Assembly (NCBI RefSeq): GCF_030818895.1
Contig: NZ_JAUTBA010000001.1
Span: forward strand, 868,001-932,000
DNA: 64,000 nt
Reading direction: 5' to 3'
Source of the DNA: Sphingobacterium zeae
GTDB lineage: Bacteria > Bacteroidota > Bacteroidia > Sphingobacteriales > Sphingobacteriaceae
A program made the position numbers and the translations under genes. This document shows, in pieces, positions 1-8,138 of the stretch. The number at the start of each line of letters is the position of its first letter. The stretch's first letter is position 1. The notes beneath the pieces are model-generated. The model was given only the letters and a program-made list of their open reading frames with translations, was not told the DNA's origin and did no database searches.

Positions 1-1683
1 AGGACCTACGATGCTATTGTAATCGGTTCTGGAATTAGCGGGGGATGGTCTGCGAAAGAGTTGTGCGAGAAGGGGTTAAAAACATTGGTGTTGGAACGTG
101 GACGTGATGTTCAGCATATTAAAGATTACCCAACCACCAATATGATGCCCTGGGAGTTTGAGCATCGGAACGAAATGCCTTTCAAAGTAAAGGAAGAAAA
201 TCCAGTCGTCAGCAAATGTTATGCATTTCATGAAGATTCAGCACATTTTTTTGTGAAGGACAAAGAGCACCCGTATATTCAGGAGAAACCTTTCGACTGG
301 ATCAGGGGATACCAGGTGGGCGGTAAATCGCTATTATGGGCGAGACAGACACAACGTTGGTCTGACTTTGATTTCGAAGGCCCTGCCAGAGATGGTTTTG
401 CTGTAGATTGGCCGATACGTTACGCCGATTTAGCACCTTGGTACAGTTACGTCGAAAAATTTGCCGGTATTGCTGGAAACCACGATGGACTTCCAGAATT
501 GCCAGATGGTGAGTTTCTGCCCGGGTACCCCTTAAATATTGTTGAAAAGTATTTTAAAGAAAGCGTTCAAAAGAGATTTCCGGAACGCAAGGTGATTTCA
601 GCACGCTGTGCACATCTCTCTAAACCCAATCCCATTCACATCGAGCAGGGACGCGTACAGTGTCAAAATCGGGTACTTTGCCAGCGCGGATGCCCTTTTG
701 GTGGATATTTCAGTTCGAATGCCACGACAATTCCTTGGGCCGCAAAGACCGGAAATATGACCTTACGACCATTTTCTGTAGTTCACTCCATCCTGTATGA
801 TGAACAAAAAGGAAAAGCCGTGGGCGTACGTGTGATTGATACCAATACAAAAGAAGAGATTGATTTTTATGCTAAGCTGATTTTTGTCAATGCGGCGGCA
901 ATCAATACAAATTTGATCTTATTGAATTCTAAGTCCAACCGCTTTCCAAATGGTTTGGGTAACGATAGTGGCGTTTTAGGCAAATACGTCGCCTTTCATA
1001 ATTATAGTGCGCGTATCTATGCAGAATATGAAGGACTGTTGGATTTTAAAACCGAAGGGCGGAATCCCGCGGGTGGGGGATATATTCCACGTTTCAGGAA
1101 CTTGCACAAACAGGAGACCGACTTTTTAAGGGGGTATGCTGCCGGATTCGGTGCATCGCGTGGTAAACAGTCCGATCGTTCAGGTTTAGGACTTGATCTG
1201 AAAAATAATTTGTTAAATCCCAAATTAGGTGTGTGGCAGGTGGGATCTCACATGATGGGTGAAACCATACCAAAAGAATCAGGGATGGTTTCATTAGACA
1301 GCAGTAAAAAAGATGACTGGGGTATTCCGCTATTAAAAATTGCTGTCGATTATGATGAGAACGATGAAAAAATGAAAAAAGACTACATCGCTGTCATGAC
1401 GGAAATGTTTACAGATGCTGGCTTCACAAATATTCGTCCGGATACACACTGGCAGGCTCCAGGTTTGGATATTCATGAAATGGGCGGTGCACGTATGGGA
1501 CACGATCCGAAGACTTCGGTATTGAACAAATGGAATCAAATGCATGCTGTGAAAAATGTATTTGTCACTGATGGTGCCAGTATGACGTCTACATCAACAC
1601 AAAATCCTTCATTGACGTATATGGCATTTTCGGCACGGGCTGTCGATTATGCGATCAGCGAAATGAAAAAAGGAAATATCTAA
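1..1683 (+). CDS. GMC-family FAD-dependent oxidoreductase (5' partial)
   Basis: The reading frame is open from base 1, so the gene begins upstream of the window; probably only a few residues are missing. The first visible residues contain the FAD-binding Rossmann motif VIGSGISGG, followed by a strand ending in LVLERGR, where a glutamate would bind the ADP ribose. The C-terminal third carries the GMC C-terminal domain: a GGARMG motif, then FVTDGASMTSTSTQNPSLT, which includes a conserved Asn-Pro. Members of this subgroup oxidise sugars or polyols, such as gluconate or glucosides, and are often paired with a small gluconate-dehydrogenase-like subunit. That partner, if present, lies outside the window. 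A TTG at base 61 is not a credible start because the Rossmann motif lies before it. A susC-susD pair follows 400 bases downstream on the same strand beyond a hairpin, so co-transcription is doubtful. The substrate cannot be read from the sequence. Confidence 0.9.
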   Translation, partial: RTYDAIVIGSGISGGWSAKELCEKGLKTLVLERGRDVQHIKDYPTTNMMPWEFEHRNEMPFKVKEENPVVSKCYAFHEDSAHFFVKDKEHPYIQEKPFDWIRGYQVGGKSLLWARQTQRWSDFDFEGPARDGFAVDWPIRYADLAPWYSYVEKFAGIAGNHDGLPELPDGEFLPGYPLNIVEKYFKESVQKRFPERKVISARCAHLSKPNPIHIEQGRVQCQNRVLCQRGCPFGGYFSSNATTIPWAAKTGNMTLRPFSVVHSILYDEQKGKAVGVRVIDTNTKEEIDFYAKLIFVNAAAINTNLILLNSKSNRFPNGLGNDSGVLGKYVAFHNYSARIYAEYEGLLDFKTEGRNPAGGGYIPRFRNLHKQETDFLRGYAAGFGASRGKQSDRSGLGLDLKNNLLNPKLGVWQVGSHMMGETIPKESGMVSLDSSKKDDWGIPLLKIAVDYDENDEKMKKDYIAVMTEMFTDAGFTNIRPDTHWQAPGLDIHEMGGARMGHDPKTSVLNKWNQMHAVKNVFVTDGASMTSTSTQNPSLTYMAFSARAVDYAISEMKKGNI

Positions 1684-1692
1684 AAGTGCGGT

Positions 1693-1730
1693 ATTGGAGG
1701 AAGATTTTTTTTAAAAAATCTTCCTCCAAT
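1693..1730 (+). terminator. Perfect 18-bp stem hairpin after the GMC gene
   Basis: Bases 1693-1710 are the exact reverse complement of 1713-1730, leaving a 2-base loop. The stem contains GGAGGAAGA and a run of T at its top. It starts 10 bases after the oxidoreductase stop codon. An A-rich rather than T-rich stretch follows on the + strand, so it is not a textbook intrinsic terminator, but position and strength fit transcript-end formation or 3' protection. Confidence 0.6.
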
Positions 1731-2086
1731 AAAAATAAAATGTTATCTTTCCAACTGGATAACATGTTACAACCAAGAAACAATAACCAAAAGAAAGACA
1801 AAAATTTATAGACAATTAAAAAACCAAAATTGGGTAACCAAAAAATTTTTAAAACAAAAGCAAAAGCGATTTAGCTTATTTATTGCGAATTCTGTGAGAC
1901 AATAATTCCATAGACATTTAGACCTGATGCTATTTATTTTATCGTAAATGAACGCAAAAGGAATCTAATAGGCAATTTTTTAAGCAGCAGATTGCAAAAA
2001 AACATCAATTAAGGGAAACTAAATTAAACTAGACGTTCTAAGCTTCATTTTGCTAAAACGTTTTTATAAACCAAATCACTATTAAT
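1731..2086 (+). other. Intergenic region upstream of susC, with a small inverted repeat
   Basis: This AT-rich 356-base stretch lies between the hairpin and the first susC start. It holds no credible ORF. An interrupted inverted repeat, TGTTATC at 1741-1747 and GATAACA at 1758-1764, could be a regulator site or a weak RNA stem. I found no convincing Bacteroidota promoter; the nearest -7-like string is TCATTTTG at 2045-2052, without a TTTG at the right distance. The susC promoter must be here or upstream. Confidence 0.4.
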
Positions 2087-5000
2087 ATGAGCAAAGTTGA
2101 CGTAAAATCACTTGCGCAGCTTGGGAAAAAATCAAAACTATTTTTCTCATTAGCTGTCATTGCTGGTACTTTCCAACAAGCCAATGCCGCAGTCGCAACT
2201 TCATTCAAGTACGAGGGCAAATCCGTCGTGAAAGAGATGAGCCATTTGCAGCAACAAGTTAAAGGGAAAGTATTGGATGCTACCGGAAAGCCAATTTCGG
2301 GAGTGAACATCGCCGTTAAAGGTACTTCAAAGGGTACGCAATCCGATGCCTTGGGTAATTTTACACTAGATGCTAAATCGGGGGATGTACTGGTAGTTTC
2401 TTCCGTTGGTTACAAAGCCAAAGAAGTCACTGTTTCCGGTACAACAGTTTCCGTGCAATTGGACGATGATCAAAGTCAATTGGACGAAGTTGTCGTTGTA
2501 GGGTACGGTACCATGCGTAAATCGGATGTAACGGGGTCTATTGCGATGGTTAAAGGAGCCGACCTGATTAAAGATCAAAGTTTCAGTGCTTTAGATGCCT
2601 TGAGAGGCAAAGCTTCGGGGGTAAATATCTTTTCGAATTCAAGCCAACCTGGTGCTAATGCAAATAGAGTTGTTATTCGTGGTGTAGCAACGATCAATTC
2701 TTCTTCCAACCCATTATATGTAGTTGATGGAGTCGTGATGGAAGATTTCAATTTGTTGAATCCGAATGATATCGAAAACATAGAGGTTTTAAAAGATGCT
2801 TCTTCTGCGGCAATCTATGGTGCGCGTGGAGCAAATGGTGTTATCTTGGTAACCACAAAACGTGGAAACAAAGATGGATCTCGAACGATTAGTTACCAAG
2901 GATCAGCGGGTGTTAGCTCAGCTCAGCGCTACATGGATTTGCTCAATGCACAGGAGTGGGTGGATGCCTTTATGATTGGATTGGAAAATGAAAATAAATA
3001 CCAAAGTGAAGTACTGAAGAGCAAGAATGATAAATGGACGCCCTGGTCTTTAAATAAAAAAGATTGGTTCAATGACCCAGATTACTTTGACTCAAACGGC
3101 AATCCATTGTATGATACCGATTGGCAACGTGAGGCAACCCGTACGGCTATTTCACATAATCACCAATTGAATGTACAACAAGGCGATGAAAAATCATCTG
3201 TTGGTGCATTTTTGAATTATACGGATCAGCAGGGAATCATGAACAATACCTGGAATAAGCGGATTAATGCAAAAATGGCTTATGATGCAAAACCGACAAC
3301 ATGGCTCTCTACAGCAATTAATTTAACCGTCAATCATACCTGGGGACGTTATACGCCGGAAGACGGCGGTGGACAGGAAGCGCGTCGTACCATGATCGAG
3401 ATGATCCCTTGGTATCCTGTTTATGATAAAAATGGACTCTATACAAATTCTGCATCGTCTACGGTAGCCGAAAAATTAAGTTTTGAAGGAATGGCCAATC
3501 CGGTTTCCATTTTGGATTTGCAAAAACGCCTACGCTATAATACACAGATTTTTGGAAATGCGGCATTAACCTTTCATCTGGCCGATGGATTGGATTTGAA
3601 AACGCAATTGGGGATTGATCACCATAGAAAAGACTATAAAGGATACTCTTCAAAATTATTAAACAATATTTCCAGACCAAATGGTTGGGCGGAACGTTCG
3701 CATACCAATACGCTGTATTGGCAGGAAGAAACCTATCTGACCTATAATAAGCAATTTGATAAACATCGCATCAATGCAATGGCAGGTCTGTCGTGGCAAA
3801 AGAAGACCTATGACTACGATAAAATGCGGACGGAAGGATTCCCAGATGATTTCTATGAGTATAATCGAATGAACCTAGGTGTAACGCCAGCTACGCCTGA
3901 ATCATTCTACAATGATTGGGCGATGAATTCGTATTTCTTGCGTGCAGCATACTCTTATGATAATCGCTACTCTGCAACAGTTACAAGTCGTTATGATGGT
4001 TCATCCAAATTTGGCAAGAACAATAAATACGCATTTTTTCCTTCATTAGGTTTGGCTTGGAATGTGTCCAATGAGGAATTTTTAAAGGATAATCAGACCA
4101 TTAGCAACTTGAAGCTGCATACAAGTTACGGTTTAACAGGGAACTCTGAAATTGATCCTTATCGATCGTTATCAATCGTAGATGCTGGTACAATTTTATT
4201 AAATAATACACGGGCGCCTTGGTCTTATGTCAGCACGATTTCAAATGAAGATTTAAAGTGGGAGAAAACTGCACAGTTTGATGTTGGGGTGGAATTGGGT
4301 TTACTTCAAAATCGTCTAAATTTTGATGTTTCTTATTACCGTCGAAAAACAACAGACCTACTGTTGGAGACACCGATACCAAGAGCGACCGGTTTTAAAT
4401 CCGTTATGAAGAATATTGGCTCTGTTCAAAATCAGGGGCTGGATATGATGATTACTGGTACGATTGTGACCAATGAGAATTTTGATTGGAAAGCATCGTT
4501 GAACGCCAACTACAACAAGAATAAGGTATTGAAATTGGGCGAAAACAATGCTGATATTTTAAAGAACGATTGGGTTGGTGGTGCAAATAGTGTGATCCGC
4601 GTTGGCGAAAACTTAAATAGTTTTTACGGTTACAGAAGATTGGGGGTATATACTCAAGCTGATGTGGATGCCGGAAATGCTACGCTAAATCAAATCGGGC
4701 GTGCAAAACGCACAACCGAGAAAGAAATTATCGGTAAAGGTCTGCCAGATTGGACCGGTAGCTTAATCAACAACTTGCGTTATAAAAGCTTCGACTTTAC
4801 GTTAGACCTCCAATTTGTGAAGGGAGTGGACGTCATGCAACAATTTTTCCATTCAACATATGACCGTTTTGGTATTACGAACGGTCTGAAGGAAATTCTG
4901 ACGGATGCCTATAACGGTTCCAATCCGGATACCAAACAACAGGCGATCTACCTGACTAATGGAGGGCATGCGGGACAGGACACCAATGTGGACGATGCTT

Positions 5001-5299
5001 GGGTTGCGGATGGTTCTTATGTGCGTGTAAATTTGATACAATTTGGCTATACGTTTAATTCGGACGTACTAAAGCGCATAGGCTTATCGAGACTGCGTAT
5101 CTACGCGAATGCGAATAATCCATTCTTATTCACGTCAAAAGATTTTAAAGGTTACGACCCGGAAAGTACTTCTCAGTATGATCCAGAAATGACTTCTCAA
5201 TTTACTGCACAAGGGAATGGAAAATTTGGACAAAACATGACCTTTTTCTCCTATCCTAGAGCGAAAACATTCTCTTTGGGTGTTAATGTTACATTTTAA
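2087..5299 (+). CDS. SusC/RagA-type TonB-dependent outer membrane transporter
   Basis: The 1070-residue protein has the full SusC order. It has a signal peptide ending near residue 34 (QQANA), a carboxypeptidase-like beta-sandwich at about 55-130 (GKVLDATGKPISGVNIAVKG), and a TonB-box-like DEVVVVGYGTMRKSDVTGSI segment. The plug follows (YVVDGV, IENIEVLKDASSAAIYGARG), then a long beta-barrel ending in a C-terminal phenylalanine. It would import an oligosaccharide or similar ligand across the outer membrane together with the SusD lipoprotein encoded 18 bases downstream. The start used is the ATG that yields the signal peptide. No sigma/anti-sigma pair or glycosidase is beside it, so the substrate is unknown. 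The nearby sugar-type oxidoreductase hints at a carbohydrate, but weakly. Confidence 0.95.
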   Translation: MSKVDVKSLAQLGKKSKLFFSLAVIAGTFQQANAAVATSFKYEGKSVVKEMSHLQQQVKGKVLDATGKPISGVNIAVKGTSKGTQSDALGNFTLDAKSGDVLVVSSVGYKAKEVTVSGTTVSVQLDDDQSQLDEVVVVGYGTMRKSDVTGSIAMVKGADLIKDQSFSALDALRGKASGVNIFSNSSQPGANANRVVIRGVATINSSSNPLYVVDGVVMEDFNLLNPNDIENIEVLKDASSAAIYGARGANGVILVTTKRGNKDGSRTISYQGSAGVSSAQRYMDLLNAQEWVDAFMIGLENENKYQSEVLKSKNDKWTPWSLNKKDWFNDPDYFDSNGNPLYDTDWQREATRTAISHNHQLNVQQGDEKSSVGAFLNYTDQQGIMNNTWNKRINAKMAYDAKPTTWLSTAINLTVNHTWGRYTPEDGGGQEARRTMIEMIPWYPVYDKNGLYTNSASSTVAEKLSFEGMANPVSILDLQKRLRYNTQIFGNAALTFHLADGLDLKTQLGIDHHRKDYKGYSSKLLNNISRPNGWAERSHTNTLYWQEETYLTYNKQFDKHRINAMAGLSWQKKTYDYDKMRTEGFPDDFYEYNRMNLGVTPATPESFYNDWAMNSYFLRAAYSYDNRYSATVTSRYDGSSKFGKNNKYAFFPSLGLAWNVSNEEFLKDNQTISNLKLHTSYGLTGNSEIDPYRSLSIVDAGTILLNNTRAPWSYVSTISNEDLKWEKTAQFDVGVELGLLQNRLNFDVSYYRRKTTDLLLETPIPRATGFKSVMKNIGSVQNQGLDMMITGTIVTNENFDWKASLNANYNKNKVLKLGENNADILKNDWVGGANSVIRVGENLNSFYGYRRLGVYTQADVDAGNATLNQIGRAKRTTEKEIIGKGLPDWTGSLINNLRYKSFDFTLDLQFVKGVDVMQQFFHSTYDRFGITNGLKEILTDAYNGSNPDTKQQAIYLTNGGHAGQDTNVDDAWVADGSYVRVNLIQFGYTFNSDVLKRIGLSRLRIYANANNPFLFTSKDFKGYDPESTSQYDPEMTSQFTAQGNGKFGQNMTFFSYPRAKTFSLGVNVTF

Positions 5300-5317
5300 T
5301 GCATAGAATTTAAAAAG

Positions 5318-6877
5318 ATGAAGACAAAATTAATCATGTTGTTATTGGCCGGACTGGCTCTTACAACATCCTGTAATAAATTTTTGGAAGAAAATCCTAG
5401 CTCTAACCTGTCATTAATTAGCTATTATGAAAATGAAGGACAGGCCGAAGCAACTGTAAACGCACTTTACCGTCGGGGTTCACCATTACGTTATTCTACA
5501 ACAGGTTCCTATCTAGGTTCTACGGCTTCCATTAATACCATTTTAACCGGGTATTTTACGAATAGTTATGAAGGGCAAGAGCGTGTCACCTTGTTTGCGC
5601 GTGAGTTGACGCGACAACAAAATACGAGCGTAATATCACCCACGATGAATACCATTTGGGATGGAGCTTACGAAGCCATTAACATCGCTAATGCAGGTGT
5701 AAAGTATATCCCGCAGATAAACATGGTCAATGAGACCAAGAAAAATACCTTATTGGCGGAAGCCAAATTTTTTAGAGCCTATAACTACTTTTATCTTGTT
5801 AAAACATTTGGAGCAGTGCCCTTTTATACACTCCCGAATGAGACGTTGAACGATCCACTTTATCTAGAACGTACCGAGGCGACGAAGATCTATGAATTGA
5901 TAGAGGCAGACCTGAAAAGTGCTGTGGAAGTGCTACCAGCTAAAAAATTTGCAGAGGGCCATCGCATTACAAAATATGCAGCCGCAATGCTTTTGGCCGA
6001 TGTTTATTTACAACAAGGTAAATTTGCAGATGCGGCGACTATGGCTAAAATTGTGGTCAATTCGCCGCATAAGATGACCCAAAATACAGATTTTGCAGAA
6101 AATAGTGCCTACAACTTATTGCGTAAGACGGATGACCTAGATGAGGTGATTTATGCACAGGAATTTGATGACCTTGTTGCTAATAGCGGAGCAAGGACTG
6201 CAACAGCTTTTAGCTCGTCTGCAGTTTCGGTATTTACTACTTATTCGATATTTGAGCGTGTTTTTGGTCCTACGAAGCAGTTTTTGAATGTTTACGATAA
6301 AGATGATTTACGGATCAAACCTAACCAGTTCTTTCACTGGTCTTATACCAATCCGATTAATGGTAAAAAATGGACTTCGGAAGATGCTGGTATATGGTAT
6401 TATGTCGATGAGCAAGCTCTGTTAACGACAGGAAGAGGGACAAAGGATTGGAATTTTTACCGTTATGCCGAAGCTCTATTAACTGCGGCCGAAAGTATTG
6501 CTAAATCAACAGGTGTAAGTGCTGAAGCAGCCGGATATTTAGCACAGGTCAAAGCACGTGCGAACACAGCTGGAAAATCCGTTGCTGCTTTCACGGCCGA
6601 GCTACAAGGATTGTCAGCAGAAAATTTTGTCAAAGAATGCTGGAAAGAACGTCTACGCGAATTACCGTTGGAATACAAAATGTGGGATGATATTGTACGT
6701 ACAAAGATGTTCCCTGTAATCTCCACAACAGAAGCCGGAAAAGTAGATTTTGTTCCGCTAATCGGTGCGAAAAACGCATCTGGTGCGACATTTAAAGAAT
6801 CCGATCTCTTATGGCCTATTTCACCTGATGAGATTCAACGCAACAATAAATTGACTCAAAATCCAGGGTATCAATAG
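5318..6877 (+). CDS. SusD/RagB-family outer membrane lipoprotein
   Basis: The 519-residue product begins with a lipoprotein signal whose lipobox cysteine is residue 19 (LALTTSC), followed by NKFLEENP, a typical SusD mature start. An internal segment, EAKFFRAYNYFYLVKTFGAVPFY, is the diagnostic SusD TPR-region helix. The C-terminal part has YRYAEALLTAAES and the WKERLRELPLEYKMWDDIVR segment, and it ends in NPGY, all standard for the family. It would sit on the cell surface as the substrate-binding lid of the SusC porin encoded just upstream. The 18-base gap indicates one operon. Glycan specificity cannot be predicted from sequence alone. Confidence 0.94.
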   Translation: MKTKLIMLLLAGLALTTSCNKFLEENPSSNLSLISYYENEGQAEATVNALYRRGSPLRYSTTGSYLGSTASINTILTGYFTNSYEGQERVTLFARELTRQQNTSVISPTMNTIWDGAYEAINIANAGVKYIPQINMVNETKKNTLLAEAKFFRAYNYFYLVKTFGAVPFYTLPNETLNDPLYLERTEATKIYELIEADLKSAVEVLPAKKFAEGHRITKYAAAMLLADVYLQQGKFADAATMAKIVVNSPHKMTQNTDFAENSAYNLLRKTDDLDEVIYAQEFDDLVANSGARTATAFSSSAVSVFTTYSIFERVFGPTKQFLNVYDKDDLRIKPNQFFHWSYTNPINGKKWTSEDAGIWYYVDEQALLTTGRGTKDWNFYRYAEALLTAAESIAKSTGVSAEAAGYLAQVKARANTAGKSVAAFTAELQGLSAENFVKECWKERLRELPLEYKMWDDIVRTKMFPVISTTEAGKVDFVPLIGAKNASGATFKESDLLWPISPDEIQRNNKLTQNPGYQ

Positions 6878-6892
6878 ATCTTTCAATAGTAG

Positions 6893-6920
6893 TCATGGCT
6901 ATCAAAATGGATAGCCATGA
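6893..6920 (+). terminator. Hairpin after susD
   Basis: TCATGGCTATC at 6893-6903 pairs exactly with GATAGCCATGA at 6910-6920, an 11-bp stem with a 6-base loop, starting 16 bases after the susD stop. There is no strong T tract. It most likely ends the susCD transcript. Confidence 0.6.
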
Positions 6921-7051
6921 TTATCTAAACTGATTTATAGGTGAAAAATCCCGAATCAGCAAAGTTATTTTAGAAGCAGCGCTTTGTCTAATGCTGCTTC
7001 AAGCAAAAAACTCAGTGACTGTTCAGAGTTGGTCGGGTACCGGAGTCACAT

Positions 7052-7092
7052 AAAAAAAAGCCGTTAAGAATTGATCTTAACGGCTTTTTTTT
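7052..7092 (-). terminator. Bidirectional intrinsic terminator after nrdF
   Basis: AGCCGTTAAGA at 7059-7069 pairs with TCTTAACGGCT at 7075-7085. The stem is flanked by a run of A on the left and a run of T on the right, so both strands see a hairpin followed by U. It sits directly downstream of nrdF on the minus strand and also faces the susCD operon. Confidence 0.9.
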
Positions 7093-7107
7093 AAGCTATC
7101 GCCAATA

Positions 7108-8094
7108 TTATATATCTACGACCACATCCATTTTAAAGTCATCATCTTTTAGATGAACAATCTCAGTTGCTTTTTCGTAGTTCGTTGATTTCTTGGAGAA
7201 GAAATCATGTTGTGTTGTCTCGGTATTCAATCCATTCAATACGATTGGATTAACCTGTTTTACTTCGAAGATCGGATCAAATCCAAGATTCATTAACGCT
7301 TTGTTGGCATTATAGCGAACATATTCTTTCACCTCGGCAGTTAAACCTACTTCGGTATAGATCTCTTCGGTATATTTCAATTCATTTTCATATAAATTGT
7401 AAAGAAGTGCCAAAAAACGTGCTTTGACCTGATCTTGATTTTTTAGTTTTTTGAATTGATCTTGAGCGATCAATCCTACGAATACACCATGTATGGATTC
7501 GTCAGCGATGATTTTTTTAATGATATCAGCTGATGCGACCATCTCCCCTTGTCCACATAACCATAACGGTAGGAAGAACCCGGAATAGAACAGGAAGGAC
7601 TCCAATAATACAGAAGAAGCCATCGCCATATAGATTTCTTCTTCTGAAGCATCTTCTTTATCGATCGCACGATAATAACCATCGATTGTTTGCGCTTTGT
7701 ATTGTAAGTATTTATTTTGCTGAACCCATTCGAAAATATCGTTGATTTCAGCGGTTGTAGAAACTGTTGTGAAAATAGTAGAATACGATTTTGCATGGAT
7801 AGCTTCCATCATACACATATAGGACAATACCGCTTTATTCTGTAATGTGTCGATGTGATCGATGATCTTAGGCATACCCGTATGACTCTGAAGGGTATCC
7901 AATAAGGTTAAGCCACCCAATGCTTTTTTATACGCATCTTTCATTTCTGGACTGATGCGTTTCCAACTATCAATATCTTTCGATGGAATGTATTCAGTGT
8001 CGATCCAGAATTGACGGATATTTTGTTCCCAGAACATTAATACATAATCGTTCTCGGGGGTATTCCAGTTGACGGCTTTATATGTTTTACTCAT
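7108..8094 (-). CDS. nrdF: Ribonucleoside-diphosphate reductase class Ib, beta subunit
   Basis: This 328-residue protein is the radical-generating subunit of ribonucleotide reductase, which makes dNDPs from NDPs. The diiron/dimanganese ligands expected for the family are visible in order: D66, E97, H100, E165, E199 and H202. Y104 in the HAKSYSTIF context is the likely radical tyrosine. The length matches class Ib NrdF. It follows nrdE with a 44-base gap and ends at a strong bidirectional terminator, so it is the last gene of nrdHIEF. With NrdI encoded in the operon, a Mn(III)2-tyrosyl radical cofactor assembled with the help of the NrdI flavin is the likely active form. That follows from knowledge of class Ib enzymes, not from a feature visible here. 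Confidence 0.95.
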   Translation of the reverse strand: MSKTYKAVNWNTPENDYVLMFWEQNIRQFWIDTEYIPSKDIDSWKRISPEMKDAYKKALGGLTLLDTLQSHTGMPKIIDHIDTLQNKAVLSYMCMMEAIHAKSYSTIFTTVSTTAEINDIFEWVQQNKYLQYKAQTIDGYYRAIDKEDASEEEIYMAMASSVLLESFLFYSGFFLPLWLCGQGEMVASADIIKKIIADESIHGVFVGLIAQDQFKKLKNQDQVKARFLALLYNLYENELKYTEEIYTEVGLTAEVKEYVRYNANKALMNLGFDPIFEVKQVNPIVLNGLNTETTQHDFFSKKSTNYEKATEIVHLKDDDFKMDVVVDI

Positions 8095-8138
8095 TTTTAG
8101 TTTAAAGTATTAGGCGTTTAGTTTACCAAATCGCAAAA

